The notes: generated by a model not told the origin, from the sequence alone. 64,000 bases of DNA from an uncultured Corynebacterium sp. (GCA_943914355.1 CALUBS010000001.1:62001-126000); one strand, 5' to 3'; numbered from the stretch's first letter, positions 1 to 10,173 are shown. Translations and numbers: made by a program.

Positions 1-1131
1 GCACGCGGCTTTTTGCACGGCATTGGCGTTATGGCGGGTATGGCACCCCACCGACATGTGGTGCCCGGTATCTTCCCAGATGGTCCATTCCACAACGGAG
101 CCATCGCCGGGGTCTTCTATATAGTGCAAACGCCCTGCGTCCTCGGATACATCGCGCAGTTCCGGATCCCTATCCACCTGCGCTTTTATTTCATCAAAGA
201 GCGCCTTGGCCGGAACGTTAAAAAGCGAGTCCGACGCTAAGAGGATCCTTAAATCAGGGTCTTTTCCTGAGGCGGTAACCAGCCCTTCCTCCACGGTGGC
301 TTGAAATCCGGTGGGAAGGACAACGGAGAGCCCTTCAATATCGAGGCGTTTTTCGCCTGGGTTGAGCTCGCCATCACCGCCCGCGTCGCCAGCCGCACCG
401 TCGCCATCATCGCTGCCACCGCCACCAGATTCTTCCGCCGGCACGGAATCGGCGGCACTCGCAGCGGTGGTGCTTCCGGCAGTAGTACCGGTCTCGCCAT
501 CGTCTTCATCATTAGACGCATTCGCGCCCATAGCCCACCACGAGGCCCCAACGACGGCAAGAATCACCACGACGATCGCGACGTGGAACATATCGATGGC
601 ACCTATCCAACCGCGCAGCTTATCGCCCCACCGCGTGCCTGCTTCCTGCCCCTTGCCTGCTCGCGGGCCAGTTCCAGTTCCGGCTCCGGGTCCGGCTTCA
701 GTCCCTGCCTCCGGAGCCGCTTCCGCGCGTTCCATGGGGACATCCATCTGGGCGGTCGGCGCGGATTCTGGGGCGGCCGCAACCGATTCAGTACTTCGTG
801 CTGGAGTTGATTCCGGTGCGGGTGTTGCATCTTGCTGCTGCACGCGGGCGCCGGCTACATCGAGCTGGCGGGTCAGGATGGTCACCGCTTCCCGGGAGAT
901 AGCGGTGCCCGAGGGATCCGCGATGACGGATACGTCCACGTCCGGCCAAGCTGATCCAGCGATCTTCGCAATCTGGTCCATGACGTGGCCTAAGGCTTTG
1001 CCTTCTACGATGCCGGTTCCAGCGAGATCGTAGCGGTACACGGTTTCCGGGCCTTCAAAGACAGTGGCCGCATCCATGACGGTCACCGTAATTGTTGCCG
1101 GTGGCGCGGATGTAGGCGTATCTGTAGACAT
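1..1131 (-). CDS. Type VII secretion-associated protein (TIGR03931/Rv3446c-like), C-terminus cut by window edge
   Basis: The frame is open from an ATG at 1131 to the window edge, 377 codons. The N-terminal ~130 residues start MSTDTPTSAPPATITVTVMD, followed by an Ala/Pro/Gly-rich linker, one hydrophobic segment (FHVAIVVVILAVVGASWWAM), an acidic Gly/Ser linker, and a C-terminal domain starting near LDIEGLSVVLPTGFQATVEEG. This plan and its place beside eccC match the TIGR03931 family, Rv3446c in the M. tuberculosis ESX-4 locus. It is probably a bitopic envelope protein accompanying the secretion machine; its exact role is not established. The ATG directly abuts the eccC stop (TAA at 1132-1134), which suggests translational coupling. 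Family call is from architecture and synteny. Confidence 0.8.
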   Translation of the reverse strand, partial: MSTDTPTSAPPATITVTVMDAATVFEGPETVYRYDLAGTGIVEGKALGHVMDQIAKIAGSAWPDVDVSVIADPSGTAISREAVTILTRQLDVAGARVQQQDATPAPESTPARSTESVAAAPESAPTAQMDVPMERAEAAPEAGTEAGPGAGTGTGPRAGKGQEAGTRWGDKLRGWIGAIDMFHVAIVVVILAVVGASWWAMGANASNDEDDGETGTTAGSTTAASAADSVPAEESGGGGSDDGDGAAGDAGGDGELNPGEKRLDIEGLSVVLPTGFQATVEEGLVTASGKDPDLRILLASDSLFNVPAKALFDEIKAQVDRDPELRDVSEDAGRLHYIEDPGDGSVVEWTIWEDTGHHMSVGCHTRHNANAVQKAAC

Positions 1132-4100
1132 TTATTCTTTTCCTTCCCCATAGACCACCTGGGCAATTCCCAGGTTTTCGCCGCGGATGCTCCACTGCCC
1201 GCGGCCGGGCGGCTGGTGGCTGGGCTTGAGCCCAAAGATGGTGCCTTCGTCGCGGTCGGCATCGAAAAGCAGGAATGCAGGTTGCAGGTCGCGCACCGCG
1301 GAAAAGAATTGGCCGAACAGCGCCCGTCCGATGCCGCCGGATTTTCGGGCGATTACCATGTGCAAGCCGATGTCCCGCGCGTGCGGCAGAAGATCGATTA
1401 AGGGTGCGAGGGCGATATCGCTCACCAAGTCCGCATCATCAATCACCACATAAATATCCGGGCCCTCCCACCAATCGCGGGTGGCGAGTTGCTCCGGGGT
1501 GATATCCGGCCCCGGCAAGCGTTGTTCCAGCGTGCGCACGGTATTGACGATTTCCTCCTGCGCACTTGATTGCGTCGCGGCATAGGCCGCCACCATGTCC
1601 GGATCCAGCGTGCCCAGGTGAGCACGGCGCTGATCGATGACCACCAGTCGCGCCTCCTCCCGCGGAAGGCTACTAACCCCACGCATTATCTGTGCCAAGA
1701 AATTGGACTTGCCGCAGCCCTGGGCACCGATGGCAACTAGGTGCGGTTCGCGCTCCGGATTCCACGCCAAAGTGGAAAGGTCGCGCCCGCCGATGCCCCA
1801 GGGGATGCCACTAGTAGGTGCTTCGCCATGGGCGGCGAGCGCCTCTGGGGTCAGCACCGCGGGCAGCATCTTCAACCGCGGTGTGGGAACGGCGTTAGCA
1901 TGCACGCGGCAGATATGGGCAATGTCTTGATTCGAGGTGTGGGCGAGCAGCATATTTTCGCCGGCCTGTGTCAGTCCCCTGCCCGGCGCGCTGGGCAGTT
2001 TTTGCTGCAGCTTGCGGTCAATGAGGGAATCGAGCGCCTCACCCAAGCGCAGCTCGAGGCGGTGGACTATGAGATCCCTAATCGCCGGGCGCATCGTGGT
2101 CCACCGGGAGGTCGCGATGACGACGTGGACATTGGCGGAGGCGCCGTCCGCAACGATATCCGTGATGGACTCAGCTATATCCTCAAACTCCGCGTTGGAC
2201 GGGCCGATGTGGTGCCAGCCGTCGATAATCAAGAAGGTCTCGCGCGATTCCGGCCGGCGAATAAACCCGGCGACCTCGTCTACGATGCGGCGGATCTTCT
2301 CGCCTTCCTCGCGCCCGGCTACCCCGGCAACGTGCGGTAGCCGGTCTAGGGCGGTTAGCTGCCCGCCGCTCAAGTCGATGACGTAAAAGCGGATATCTTC
2401 CGGCCGCAGGTGCAGCGCCAGGGAGGAGACTATCGTCCGCAGCGCGCCAGACTTGCCGAATTGCGGTCCCCCGCACAAGGCAAGGTGGCCGCCGTGTTGG
2501 TGAAAATCGATGACTAATTGGTCTTGCCGCTGGTAGTAGGGTCTATCGATGATCCCAATTGGCGCAGACATTTCCGCTGCGGTGGACTCCGCGCCCTCCA
2601 TCTCGAGGGACGATAGTTCAATGACCGGTGGCAGCGGAGGTAGCCAGATGCGGTGGGCCTCTTGGCCGCGTGCGGCAGCCTCTTCGCCGGCGGCGCGAAC
2701 GACCTCAGTAAGAACCGATGTGGATTCATCCATTACCACCGCAGGAGAATTCTGTACAGCGGCATCGTCCTTCGCCCATCCCGTAAAAAGCTCCACCCGG
2801 CGCGGCGGGCCGGAAGGATTACCTTCCAGGTCCGTGGCCGCGTGCATCCCCGCGCCAGGTGCAGCCCGGCGCGCGAGCGGCCCTGATACGTAGGAGGCCT
2901 GAAACCGGGTGAGGTCCTCGGCATCGGATTTCAGGTAGCCGGCGCCGGGTTGGCCGGGGAGATGATACGCGTCGGTCACGCCAAGGACCTGGCGGGATTC
3001 GGCGGAGGAAAAGGTTTTGAGGCCGATTCTGTAGGACAAGTGGGAATCTAGCCCCCGCAATCGCCCTTCCTCGAGCCTTTGGGAGGCCAAAAGCAGGTGC
3101 ACGTGGAGGCTGCGCCCCAGGCGCCCAACGGCAACGAAAAGCTCGGCGAAGTCGGGGCGTTGGCCCAAGAGCTCGGAAAATTCGTCCACGACGATGACCA
3201 GCGCCGGTAAGGGTCCGTAGTCCCGCACGGCATCCGCAGAGGCGTTGTACTCTCCCACATTGGCAAAGTTGCCGGCGGTACGCAGGAGTTCTTGGCGGCG
3301 GTTCATCTCCCCGGAAATGGCATCATACATGCGCTCTACCAGGGTGGATTCCTCTTCAAGGTTGGTAATGACCGCGGAGGTATGCGGCAGGCGGTCACAG
3401 CCGAGGAAGGTCGCACCACCCTTGAAATCCACCAACACCAGGTTGAGTTCATCCGGGCTATGCGTGGCGGCAAGCGCGGTAACCAGGGTGCGCAGGAGCT
3501 CAGATTTACCGCTGCCCGTTGCCCCGATGCACAGGCCGTGTGGCCCCATTCCGCCGTGCGCGGATTCTTTGAGATCCAGGGTTACCGGCTGCCCGATGGA
3601 ATCGATGCCAATGGGCACCATGAGCCGCGAGGCACCATCGCGCCCGTGCCACATGCCGCTGGCGGCCAACTCATCCACGCCGCTGTAACCGAGCAGCCCC
3701 AGCAAATCATTGCCCCGGCGCCCGGAGGTGCTATCGGGTCGGCGAAAGACCGCCATCCGGCGGGCCATAATCGTGGCCGCGGCAGTGCCCAAATAATCGG
3801 GTGTGCCCAGTTCTTCCACGCCCGCTGCCGTGACCGCCTGCAGGGTATCCGCCGCGACGAGGCACAAGCCCTCTTGTTCTGCGCGCAGGCTCAACGCAGA
3901 CGATGGCGCACCGCCTACTTCAATAACGGTGGTATAAGAATCGCTGTGGAAGAAGTCTTCGGTGCCGGTGGTCAAGAGGGCATCGACAAGCACGATGCGA
4001 AACCGCGCCTTGTCTGGCTCCCTAGTGTGTGGCAGCCATTTTAGCCACTCCCACTCGCCGCCAATAGCCTCGATCCCGATGGTCTCGGGGCCGTGCGCCA

Positions 4101-4821
4101 GGGCTAACTGCATGACGAGGGCGCGCACCGTATCGCGAGCATTATCGCCGGTAAAGGATAAAAACCTAAAAGCCTGCAATTGGATCACCACCGGGAGATC
4201 CGGCACGGTGCCCACCGCCTTGATGGCCTGGCGCATGCTCACCGCACAGACCGGGTCTAGGTCCTCGGTGGCACCGGAATCCGGGACGTTGATGGGCGTG
4301 CACAACGTGGTGGGCCCAGTGCCCACGCGCACCTCCAAGGCATCCGGATCATCAGGCCCACGCTCCCACATGCGCCGCGAGCCCACCAGCGGTTCCAGCC
4401 CCGCCGGATCCGGGTGCCGGTACAGCTCGTGCGCGCGCTGCGCACCGGCATTGTCCAGGGCCTTTTCCCGCAGCGCCTTAATGTGACGCAAGTAGGTCCG
4501 CCGGGTTTCATCCGGGTCCTGCCCGCTATTTTGCGGCCCAAACATCATGGCCATGCTGGCCAGCATCATGAGCGGAAACATCAGGGATACCGGGCTGATA
4601 TGCCGCGAGTCGCCCGCGCCCAGCACCATCAGCGCCACCATGCCCAACATTGCGGCAATCATCACGATGGGCAGTAGCAAGCGCACCAAGCGCACCGGCT
4701 GTGGGCGCACCGCTTCTGGAACTTCTTCTGACTCGATGGTGCCGGTGGGAAGCGGCGGTGGCGCGTCCCTGAGCGGCACGGTCAATGGCTCCACGATGTG
4801 GGTTTCCCCGATCCCAAGCAT
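1132..4821 (-). CDS. eccC: ESX-4 type VII secretion ATPase EccC
   Basis: FtsK/SpoIIIE-family motor of type VII secretion, which recognises and drives export of WXG100-type substrates. Two N-terminal transmembrane segments (LLLPIVMIAAMLGMVALMVL and VSLMFPLMMLASMAMMFG) are followed by three ATPase domains with P-loops GATGSGKS (~433), GGPQFGKS (~784) and GAQGCGKS (~1032). The first domain has a clear Walker B with catalytic Glu (LVIVVDEFSEL, ~540); domains 2 and 3 look degenerate there (FYVIDLSGG, LVVIDQRRA). The frame opens upstream to a TTG at 4950, but the ATG at 4821 has GGGAGGA 8 nt before it and avoids colliding with the divergent eccD, so I chose it (1229 aa). All three ATPase domains sit in one polypeptide, as usual for ESX-4. 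Confidence 0.93.
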   Translation of the reverse strand: MLGIGETHIVEPLTVPLRDAPPPLPTGTIESEEVPEAVRPQPVRLVRLLLPIVMIAAMLGMVALMVLGAGDSRHISPVSLMFPLMMLASMAMMFGPQNSGQDPDETRRTYLRHIKALREKALDNAGAQRAHELYRHPDPAGLEPLVGSRRMWERGPDDPDALEVRVGTGPTTLCTPINVPDSGATEDLDPVCAVSMRQAIKAVGTVPDLPVVIQLQAFRFLSFTGDNARDTVRALVMQLALAHGPETIGIEAIGGEWEWLKWLPHTREPDKARFRIVLVDALLTTGTEDFFHSDSYTTVIEVGGAPSSALSLRAEQEGLCLVAADTLQAVTAAGVEELGTPDYLGTAAATIMARRMAVFRRPDSTSGRRGNDLLGLLGYSGVDELAASGMWHGRDGASRLMVPIGIDSIGQPVTLDLKESAHGGMGPHGLCIGATGSGKSELLRTLVTALAATHSPDELNLVLVDFKGGATFLGCDRLPHTSAVITNLEEESTLVERMYDAISGEMNRRQELLRTAGNFANVGEYNASADAVRDYGPLPALVIVVDEFSELLGQRPDFAELFVAVGRLGRSLHVHLLLASQRLEEGRLRGLDSHLSYRIGLKTFSSAESRQVLGVTDAYHLPGQPGAGYLKSDAEDLTRFQASYVSGPLARRAAPGAGMHAATDLEGNPSGPPRRVELFTGWAKDDAAVQNSPAVVMDESTSVLTEVVRAAGEEAAARGQEAHRIWLPPLPPVIELSSLEMEGAESTAAEMSAPIGIIDRPYYQRQDQLVIDFHQHGGHLALCGGPQFGKSGALRTIVSSLALHLRPEDIRFYVIDLSGGQLTALDRLPHVAGVAGREEGEKIRRIVDEVAGFIRRPESRETFLIIDGWHHIGPSNAEFEDIAESITDIVADGASANVHVVIATSRWTTMRPAIRDLIVHRLELRLGEALDSLIDRKLQQKLPSAPGRGLTQAGENMLLAHTSNQDIAHICRVHANAVPTPRLKMLPAVLTPEALAAHGEAPTSGIPWGIGGRDLSTLAWNPEREPHLVAIGAQGCGKSNFLAQIMRGVSSLPREEARLVVIDQRRAHLGTLDPDMVAAYAATQSSAQEEIVNTVRTLEQRLPGPDITPEQLATRDWWEGPDIYVVIDDADLVSDIALAPLIDLLPHARDIGLHMVIARKSGGIGRALFGQFFSAVRDLQPAFLLFDADRDEGTIFGLKPSHQPPGRGQWSIRGENLGIAQVVYGEGKE

Positions 4822-4973
4822 GGGTAAAATCCTCCCCCGATCCACACGCTTAGCGCTCTTGGCCCCCTGCCAAGATTCCCCGCGCTGCGGTGGACACGAC
4901 GCCACCAGTAAGCCACAATATGTGACATTGGGCAAGGGGGACGCCCACAATCATGAGACAATTCGGGGGAATT

Positions 4974-6425
4974 ATGACCGCTCCAACGGCGCATCACCTG
5001 CGCCTTACCATCCGCATCCACGCTGATTCCTTTCACAAGGAAGCAGACGTGGCATTGCCGTTAAGCTCCAGCCTGGGCGAGCTCATGGCAGAACTTACTG
5101 ACCTTGTCGATGCACCCGCGATCGCCTCGCCGTGGCGCGCCAGCACGGCATCTGGGCGCACCATCGACTTCACCGCACCGCTTGCCGCCACGCCGCTTGC
5201 GGAAGGCTCCATCCTGGTGCTCGCCCCGCGCGAGGAGCGGCCCGCGCCCGTCATCCGCGATGCCGCCGAATCCCTTGCAGCCCAAAGCCACGACGACACC
5301 ACTTGCGCCATCCCGATCGTCTGGGCGTGGACTGGGCTTGGTGCTGCCTTCGCCGTGGCCTGGGTGCTCTCGCTCCCGGCGGTGGCCTGCGCCGGGCTCG
5401 CCGTCGCGGCCTTCGTGCTCGCCCTGTGGACGCGCGCGCTATCCCTCGTCATGCTCGCCCTGGCAGCAGGGGCGGCGAGCGGATGGGCGCTTATTTCGCC
5501 CGCGCTTGCCGATGCCCCCTATGCCGCCCTCACCGCCAGCGCCACCCTCCTCGTGGCCTTATTAGCCTGCCACCTCACCCGGCTGAGCACCGTACGGATA
5601 ACCTCTGGCGCGCTCACCATCGCCGGCTTAGTGCTCATAGCGGCCGTGAGCTACCTGCTTCCTGGACTGAGTGGCAATTCGGGCATCGGCACGAGCCACG
5701 GCACCGCGGCGGCCGCGGGCACCGTTATCGCTGGAGTCATTTTGCTTGCCACCGCCCCCGCGCTGACCATCGCCACCGCGGGGCTCAAGGTGCCGCAATT
5801 GCCCACCGCGGGCCAAGACCTCGCCGTCTCGGATGAGCGCCAGCCCGACGTAGCCGATCGCGCCACCCGCGCCGGGTACGCCTACGAGGGCATCTGCTGT
5901 GGAATCACGCTTTGCCTCATTCCAGCGCTAATCGCGCTCAGTTTCACCGGCACGGGCACCCTCGTAGCCACAGACGGCACCGTGGGTGACGCAGGGTCCG
6001 CTGCTCCTACCATCGGCTCTCGCATCGCCATGCTTTTCGGCACCGGTCTAACCGGGCTCGGCTTCGTCCAAACGCTCTGCGTCTCTGTTGCCGGAACGGT
6101 GGTCATGCACGCCGCGCGTCACGGTCGCGTGCTTGCCAGCTGGGCGCTCATGCTCGTTGCCATGGTTACCTGCCTCACTGCCTGTCTGTGCGCCGTGCAC
6201 GCGATTGCCGCCGATGGGCTTGCCGGCGCCTGGGCGCCGACGGCGGTCGCCACTCTCCTGCTTGCCGCGATGCTCAGCGCCCCACTGTGGGCGGCCAAAA
6301 TGAGCGAGGTGGAACCAACGACCATCGCCTGGTTTGAACGCCTTGAGTCCCTGACCATCGCCGCCTGCCTGCCGCTTGCCGCGCACCTCGCCGGGATCTT
6401 CGAGCTCATTCGGGGGCTGGGATAA
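4974..6425 (+). CDS. eccD: ESX-4 type VII secretion membrane protein EccD
   Basis: Integral membrane core of the type VII channel. An N-terminal ubiquitin-like (YukD-type) domain of ~95 residues (LRLTIRIHADSFHKEADVAL...) precedes about 11 hydrophobic segments that fill the remaining ~380 residues, the standard EccD plan. The frame also holds an ATG at 4953 without a ribosome site; the ATG at 4974 follows GGGGGA closely and gives 483 aa. It is transcribed divergently from eccC, so the ~150 bp between them should carry both promoters. Its TAA overlaps the mycP ATG by one base (TAATG), implying coupled translation. Confidence 0.9.
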   Translation: MTAPTAHHLRLTIRIHADSFHKEADVALPLSSSLGELMAELTDLVDAPAIASPWRASTASGRTIDFTAPLAATPLAEGSILVLAPREERPAPVIRDAAESLAAQSHDDTTCAIPIVWAWTGLGAAFAVAWVLSLPAVACAGLAVAAFVLALWTRALSLVMLALAAGAASGWALISPALADAPYAALTASATLLVALLACHLTRLSTVRITSGALTIAGLVLIAAVSYLLPGLSGNSGIGTSHGTAAAAGTVIAGVILLATAPALTIATAGLKVPQLPTAGQDLAVSDERQPDVADRATRAGYAYEGICCGITLCLIPALIALSFTGTGTLVATDGTVGDAGSAAPTIGSRIAMLFGTGLTGLGFVQTLCVSVAGTVVMHAARHGRVLASWALMLVAMVTCLTACLCAVHAIAADGLAGAWAPTAVATLLLAAMLSAPLWAAKMSEVEPTTIAWFERLESLTIAACLPLAAHLAGIFELIRGLG

Positions 6426-7675
6426 TGCACCACACTCACTCACGGCGTTCTTTTGCACTACCTAGGTTTAGCGGCAGTTCTGGAATTACTGCTTGCGCGC
6501 TTACCGCATGTGTCCTCGCCGGAACCGGAGGCTTCATCACAGGAGCTCCGACCGCTCCCATCGCAAGCGCGCGGGAACCGGACCGGGAATGCGCCACCGC
6601 GCATCCATCTCCCCTAGCGCCAGAACCTTCCGAGGACCAGCGCGCCTACCGCTCCCAACTGCACTCCTTTGCCACGGGCCAAGGTGTAACGGTAGCCGTC
6701 ATCGATACCGGGGTTGCCCATCACGATCAGCTGCCAAATCTTACTACAGGCGCGGACCTGGTCACTCCGGAAGAACCGGATCCGCACCGGGATTGCGACC
6801 TACACGGCACCGTCGTAGCCGGCGTCATCGCAGGCCACGATATCGGCATCGCCCCGCGCGCCGAGCTCCGCGCCATCCGCCAAACCAGCGCGCATTATCG
6901 CCAATACGGTGACACGGCCGGCGACGCCGATGAAGACAGCACCACCGGTTCACTCGACACGCTGGCCCGCGCCATCGAGCATGCCGTGGAAGACAACGCC
7001 CGGGTGATCAATATTTCCATCGTATCCTGCGTTCCAGAGAGTACCGCTCAACGCATCGATAGTTCCCGGTTAGATGAGGCACTTAACCGCGCAGAAGATG
7101 CCGGTGCCGTAGTCATCGCTGCCTCCGGCAATATTTCCTCCGGTACCTGCGAAGAAGGCGACCACGTCTTTCCCGCGGACTCACCGACCGTACTATCCAT
7201 TAGCGCCCAAGAGGATGCCCACGCACTTGCAGAATACTCGCTCACGCCCGCCGATGGCCCACAACTATCCGCCCACGGATTTGTGCCGTTAGCGCTGAAC
7301 CCCGCCGGTGGCTGGGCAGACGGAAAGAACCAAGAGGATTCCCTGGCGCAGTTCCACGGCACCTCCTTCGCAGCACCGGTAGTCAGCGGCACCGCCGCCT
7401 TAATAGCCGAGCGCTATCCAGAAGCCAGCGCTGCCGATATACGCCAACGGCTCCTCTCTGCCGGCGAACCCGGCAACGGTTTCATCGATCCGCTCGCCGC
7501 CCTTACCCATATCGATGGCGAGTACGCCGCACCCGCGCGCGATCTCACCATCCAACCCACCAAAGAGGAACACTCCTCCGCAGCGAGCCGTGCCGGTTGG
7601 GTGCTCGGCGGGTTAGTCCTGCTGCTGACCGGCCTGGCGGTTGCCCGCGGGCTTCGCCGGCCCAAGTCCGCCTAG
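6425..7675 (+). CDS. mycP: Mycosin, type VII secretion-associated subtilisin-like serine protease
   Basis: S8-family protease that associates with and stabilises the ESX membrane complex. It has an N-terminal signal segment (~20-45), a catalytic triad at Asp94 (VAVIDTGV), His127 (DLHGTVVAG) and Ser314 (FHGTSFAAP), the oxyanion Asn region (IAASGN), and a C-terminal anchor (WVLGGLVLLLTGLAVARGL) with a basic tail. At 416 aa it is of normal mycosin length. It starts inside the eccD stop (TAATG) and ends overlapping the convergent eccB by 4 bp. The order eccC-eccD-mycP-eccB is that of ESX-4. Confidence 0.93.
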   Translation: MHHTHSRRSFALPRFSGSSGITACALTACVLAGTGGFITGAPTAPIASAREPDRECATAHPSPLAPEPSEDQRAYRSQLHSFATGQGVTVAVIDTGVAHHDQLPNLTTGADLVTPEEPDPHRDCDLHGTVVAGVIAGHDIGIAPRAELRAIRQTSAHYRQYGDTAGDADEDSTTGSLDTLARAIEHAVEDNARVINISIVSCVPESTAQRIDSSRLDEALNRAEDAGAVVIAASGNISSGTCEEGDHVFPADSPTVLSISAQEDAHALAEYSLTPADGPQLSAHGFVPLALNPAGGWADGKNQEDSLAQFHGTSFAAPVVSGTAALIAERYPEASAADIRQRLLSAGEPGNGFIDPLAALTHIDGEYAAPARDLTIQPTKEEHSSAASRAGWVLGGLVLLLTGLAVARGLRRPKSA

Positions 7676-8955
7676 CGGCTGACCTGTAGTGCTTCGTCTC
7701 GGTCCAAGCGCGAGGCCTCTGGCAAAAGCCGGATGATTTCCCACGGAACCTCGGCTCCTATGCCAGTGCCGAGGGCCTCCAAGAGTTCTTTGTTATCGAC
7801 CGCATGGCGCTGCCCCGTCGGCGAGACAACGTGATAGCCATGCCCGGTATCCACGCCAACTCCTCCGGCCGATAGCCCACCAAAACGATCCGCTACGCCT
7901 TCACCGGCGAGCGCTACCGTTCCGGGGTTCTCAGTCACCATCGCTGCCCCACCGTCGCTATCGGCACACATCCAGCCTTCATCTGGGTCAACGAAGTCGA
8001 AGGTGGTGGCGGGCAGGCGGAAGTTTAAGGGGGCATCGGCAAGCGCGCCTACCTCTTGTGGTGAGGCTTCTTTGCGCGTCGCACCGTAGCTAACCAGTAT
8101 GTCAGCCTGAGTGGCGGAGAGCTCGGCGACGCCGTCGTCCGTCCGGGCCCACTGACCCTGCCCGGTATCCATAATGTCCGGCAGCGGATCGGGAAACGTA
8201 AGCGGCGGCTGCTCCGCAAAGGCATTGAGCAACTCCGCGGGGACGGGCCAGGAATGGGTGCTCCCGTCGATGCCAATCCCGCGGCGGATGACCCGGCCCT
8301 CCGTGCTCTGCGCATCGGGCAAGCGCACGCGCCCGTCCGCGGTGAGCAGCCACTGCACACCATCCGTTTCTGCGAGCGCGGCGCGCTTCTCCCCAAAGCC
8401 CTCCTGTGGCGGATCCGCCACCACGATGACCTCTTCTTTGGCTACTTGTTGGCCATCGATGCTGGTGAGATTATCCGCGGGCTGCTCATCGTGCTCGGCA
8501 AGGCACGCCGCCCACGAGCGCTGCGGTGTCTCGCCCGGGGCAGCCAGATACCCGGGCGCATCCGAAATCCCCACCGGCGTGCCTAACGAGGCCTCGCGCA
8601 AATGCTCGTCCCCAATGGTCTGTGCCTCGGCCGCCTCGCCGGCGATAATCCGCGCGGAAGAGAGATTGTAGACGGGGTGATACGTATCGTTGACGTCCAC
8701 GAAGAGCTGGCCCTGCTCCGAGCGCACGATGGGCGCATCCCCTGGCTGCGGGCTCGGCTGCAACCAGGCCAAAAGACCAGAGCCGACCGCCAAAAAGGCC
8801 ACGCCTACTCCGCCGAACATCATCGCCTTGCGGCGGCGGGCCAGCGGATCGTGGATCATGCGGGTATCGCCCAATACGAGCCCGTGTTCCACGCGGCGGC
8901 GTAAAAATTTATGGCCCGAGACTTGGGCCTTGGTCGTTGGCAATGGACGTGCCAT
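7672..8955 (-). CDS. eccB: ESX-4 type VII secretion protein EccB
   Basis: Bitopic subunit of the type VII core complex. A short cytosolic N-terminus (MARPLPTTKAQVSGHKFLRR) is followed by one transmembrane helix (~43-65) and a large extracytoplasmic domain typical of EccB, with a Cys pair (SWAACLAEH and EGWMCADSD). At 427 aa it is slightly short for the family. It converges on mycP, with the two 3' ends overlapping by 4 bp, so it must use its own promoter between 8955 and truA. Confidence 0.92.
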   Translation of the reverse strand: MARPLPTTKAQVSGHKFLRRRVEHGLVLGDTRMIHDPLARRRKAMMFGGVGVAFLAVGSGLLAWLQPSPQPGDAPIVRSEQGQLFVDVNDTYHPVYNLSSARIIAGEAAEAQTIGDEHLREASLGTPVGISDAPGYLAAPGETPQRSWAACLAEHDEQPADNLTSIDGQQVAKEEVIVVADPPQEGFGEKRAALAETDGVQWLLTADGRVRLPDAQSTEGRVIRRGIGIDGSTHSWPVPAELLNAFAEQPPLTFPDPLPDIMDTGQGQWARTDDGVAELSATQADILVSYGATRKEASPQEVGALADAPLNFRLPATTFDFVDPDEGWMCADSDGGAAMVTENPGTVALAGEGVADRFGGLSAGGVGVDTGHGYHVVSPTGQRHAVDNKELLEALGTGIGAEVPWEIIRLLPEASRLDRDEALQVSR

Positions 8956-9048
8956 GAATTTCCCCCCGAAAATTCCCCGAAAAGTCTAAATAAACCCAGA
9001 CCTCAGGCTAGCGCAGGCGCCACGGCCCTGCCACTTGGCAGCGTGTGC

Positions 9049-9930
9049 TCACAGAACGGTGCGCTTTTCTCGCGTCACGTCTGCCCGCGCGGACATTTCG
9101 CTGGGTTCCGGGTAATCCACCTGGACTAAAGACAGGCCCTTCGCCGGCGCCACCGGGATGCGAGAGGAGCGCTTTGTCTCCTGCAGCAAGGCCGCGGCGA
9201 AGTCGACGTTCCTGCGGCCTTCCCCAACACTTAAGCAACAACCCACTAAGGACCGGACCATCGACCAGCAGAAGGCATCCGCGGTCACTCGGGCTTCAAA
9301 GAGCTGCGGTTCCTCCTGCGTCGATACATCCCGCCAGCTAAATTCCTGTAATTCGCGAATGGTGGTGGCATTTGGCTTGGCCTTGCAAAAGGCCGCAAAA
9401 TCGTGCAAGCCCACCAAGACGTTGGCCGCGTCCTGCATGGCATCGATATCTACCGGTTTGAACCATTCGGCCGTATCGCGCGCCCTTGTCGGCAACGCAC
9501 CCCGCTGGCTAGTGGTTATCCGGTACACATAATGCCTGCGCAGCGCGGAAAATCGGGCATCAAAACCGTCTGGCGCGAACTCGCAGCCATGCACCCGAAG
9601 GTCTTCCGGCAACAACTTGGCAAGCCTGCGCACCAACTTCCCGGGATCATTTGCTACGGACCGTTGCTCCAGCAACTCCTGCGGCACATCCACGTGCGCC
9701 ACTTGCCCGCGAGCATGGACGCCCGCATCCGTACGCCCAGCTACCGTCAGCGGTACCTCCGTGCGAGCGATCATTGCTAGCTGCTCCTCGAGCACGCCTT
9801 GGACGGTACGCAGTCCGCCTTTTTGCCTGGCCCAGCCGTGGAAATCGGTGCCGTCATAGGCCAGATCTAACCGGAGCCGAGCGAATCCTTCTGCTGGTCC
9901 CTCATCTGCGATCGGTGCTGCTTCAGTCAT
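9049..9930 (-). CDS. truA: tRNA pseudouridine(38-40) synthase TruA
   Basis: Makes pseudouridine at positions 38-40 of the tRNA anticodon arm. The start of the fold (LRLDLAYDGTDFHGWARQ) and the catalytic Asp motif (VAGRTDAGVHARGQVAH) are both clear. The reading frame stays open upstream to 10167, but that stretch is low-complexity and covers the repeat region, so I take the ATG at 9930 (MTEAAPIADEGP, 293 aa). It lies downstream of rplQ in the usual actinobacterial order, but is separated from it by a ~450-bp gap with a terminator and tandem repeats, so it probably has its own promoter. Confidence 0.93.
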   Translation of the reverse strand: MTEAAPIADEGPAEGFARLRLDLAYDGTDFHGWARQKGGLRTVQGVLEEQLAMIARTEVPLTVAGRTDAGVHARGQVAHVDVPQELLEQRSVANDPGKLVRRLAKLLPEDLRVHGCEFAPDGFDARFSALRRHYVYRITTSQRGALPTRARDTAEWFKPVDIDAMQDAANVLVGLHDFAAFCKAKPNATTIRELQEFSWRDVSTQEEPQLFEARVTADAFCWSMVRSLVGCCLSVGEGRRNVDFAAALLQETKRSSRIPVAPAKGLSLVQVDYPEPSEMSARADVTREKRTVL

Positions 9931-10072
9931 GGTGGACCTAATGCTACCGGAGGCATCGGCGAGTTCCCGAAATGTGCAACCTCTCCTGCTACACCTCCCC
10001 TGTTCGTTTTGAGCAGAAAATGCAATATCTGAAGGCCGTATTCGCTCAGTTATTGCAGTGGAGGATGCGCAT

Positions 10073-10114
10073 AGGAGGTTGAGCGTGGGAGGTTGAGCGT
10101 AGGAGGTTGTACAT
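10073..10114. repeat. Tandem repeat, 14-bp unit x3
   Basis: Three head-to-tail copies: AGGAGGTTGAGCGT (10073-10086), GGGAGGTTGAGCGT (10087-10100) and AGGAGGTTGTACAT (10101-10114). They lie between truA and rplQ, outside any credible gene. Each unit contains a Shine-Dalgarno-like AGGAGG or GGGAGG, but no start codon is suitably placed. Confidence 0.85.
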
Positions 10115-10173
10115 AGTTGTCGTTGTGGATTGGAAGTTGCGTGGTCCGCTGCATGGCGAAGTCGCACGATGGA

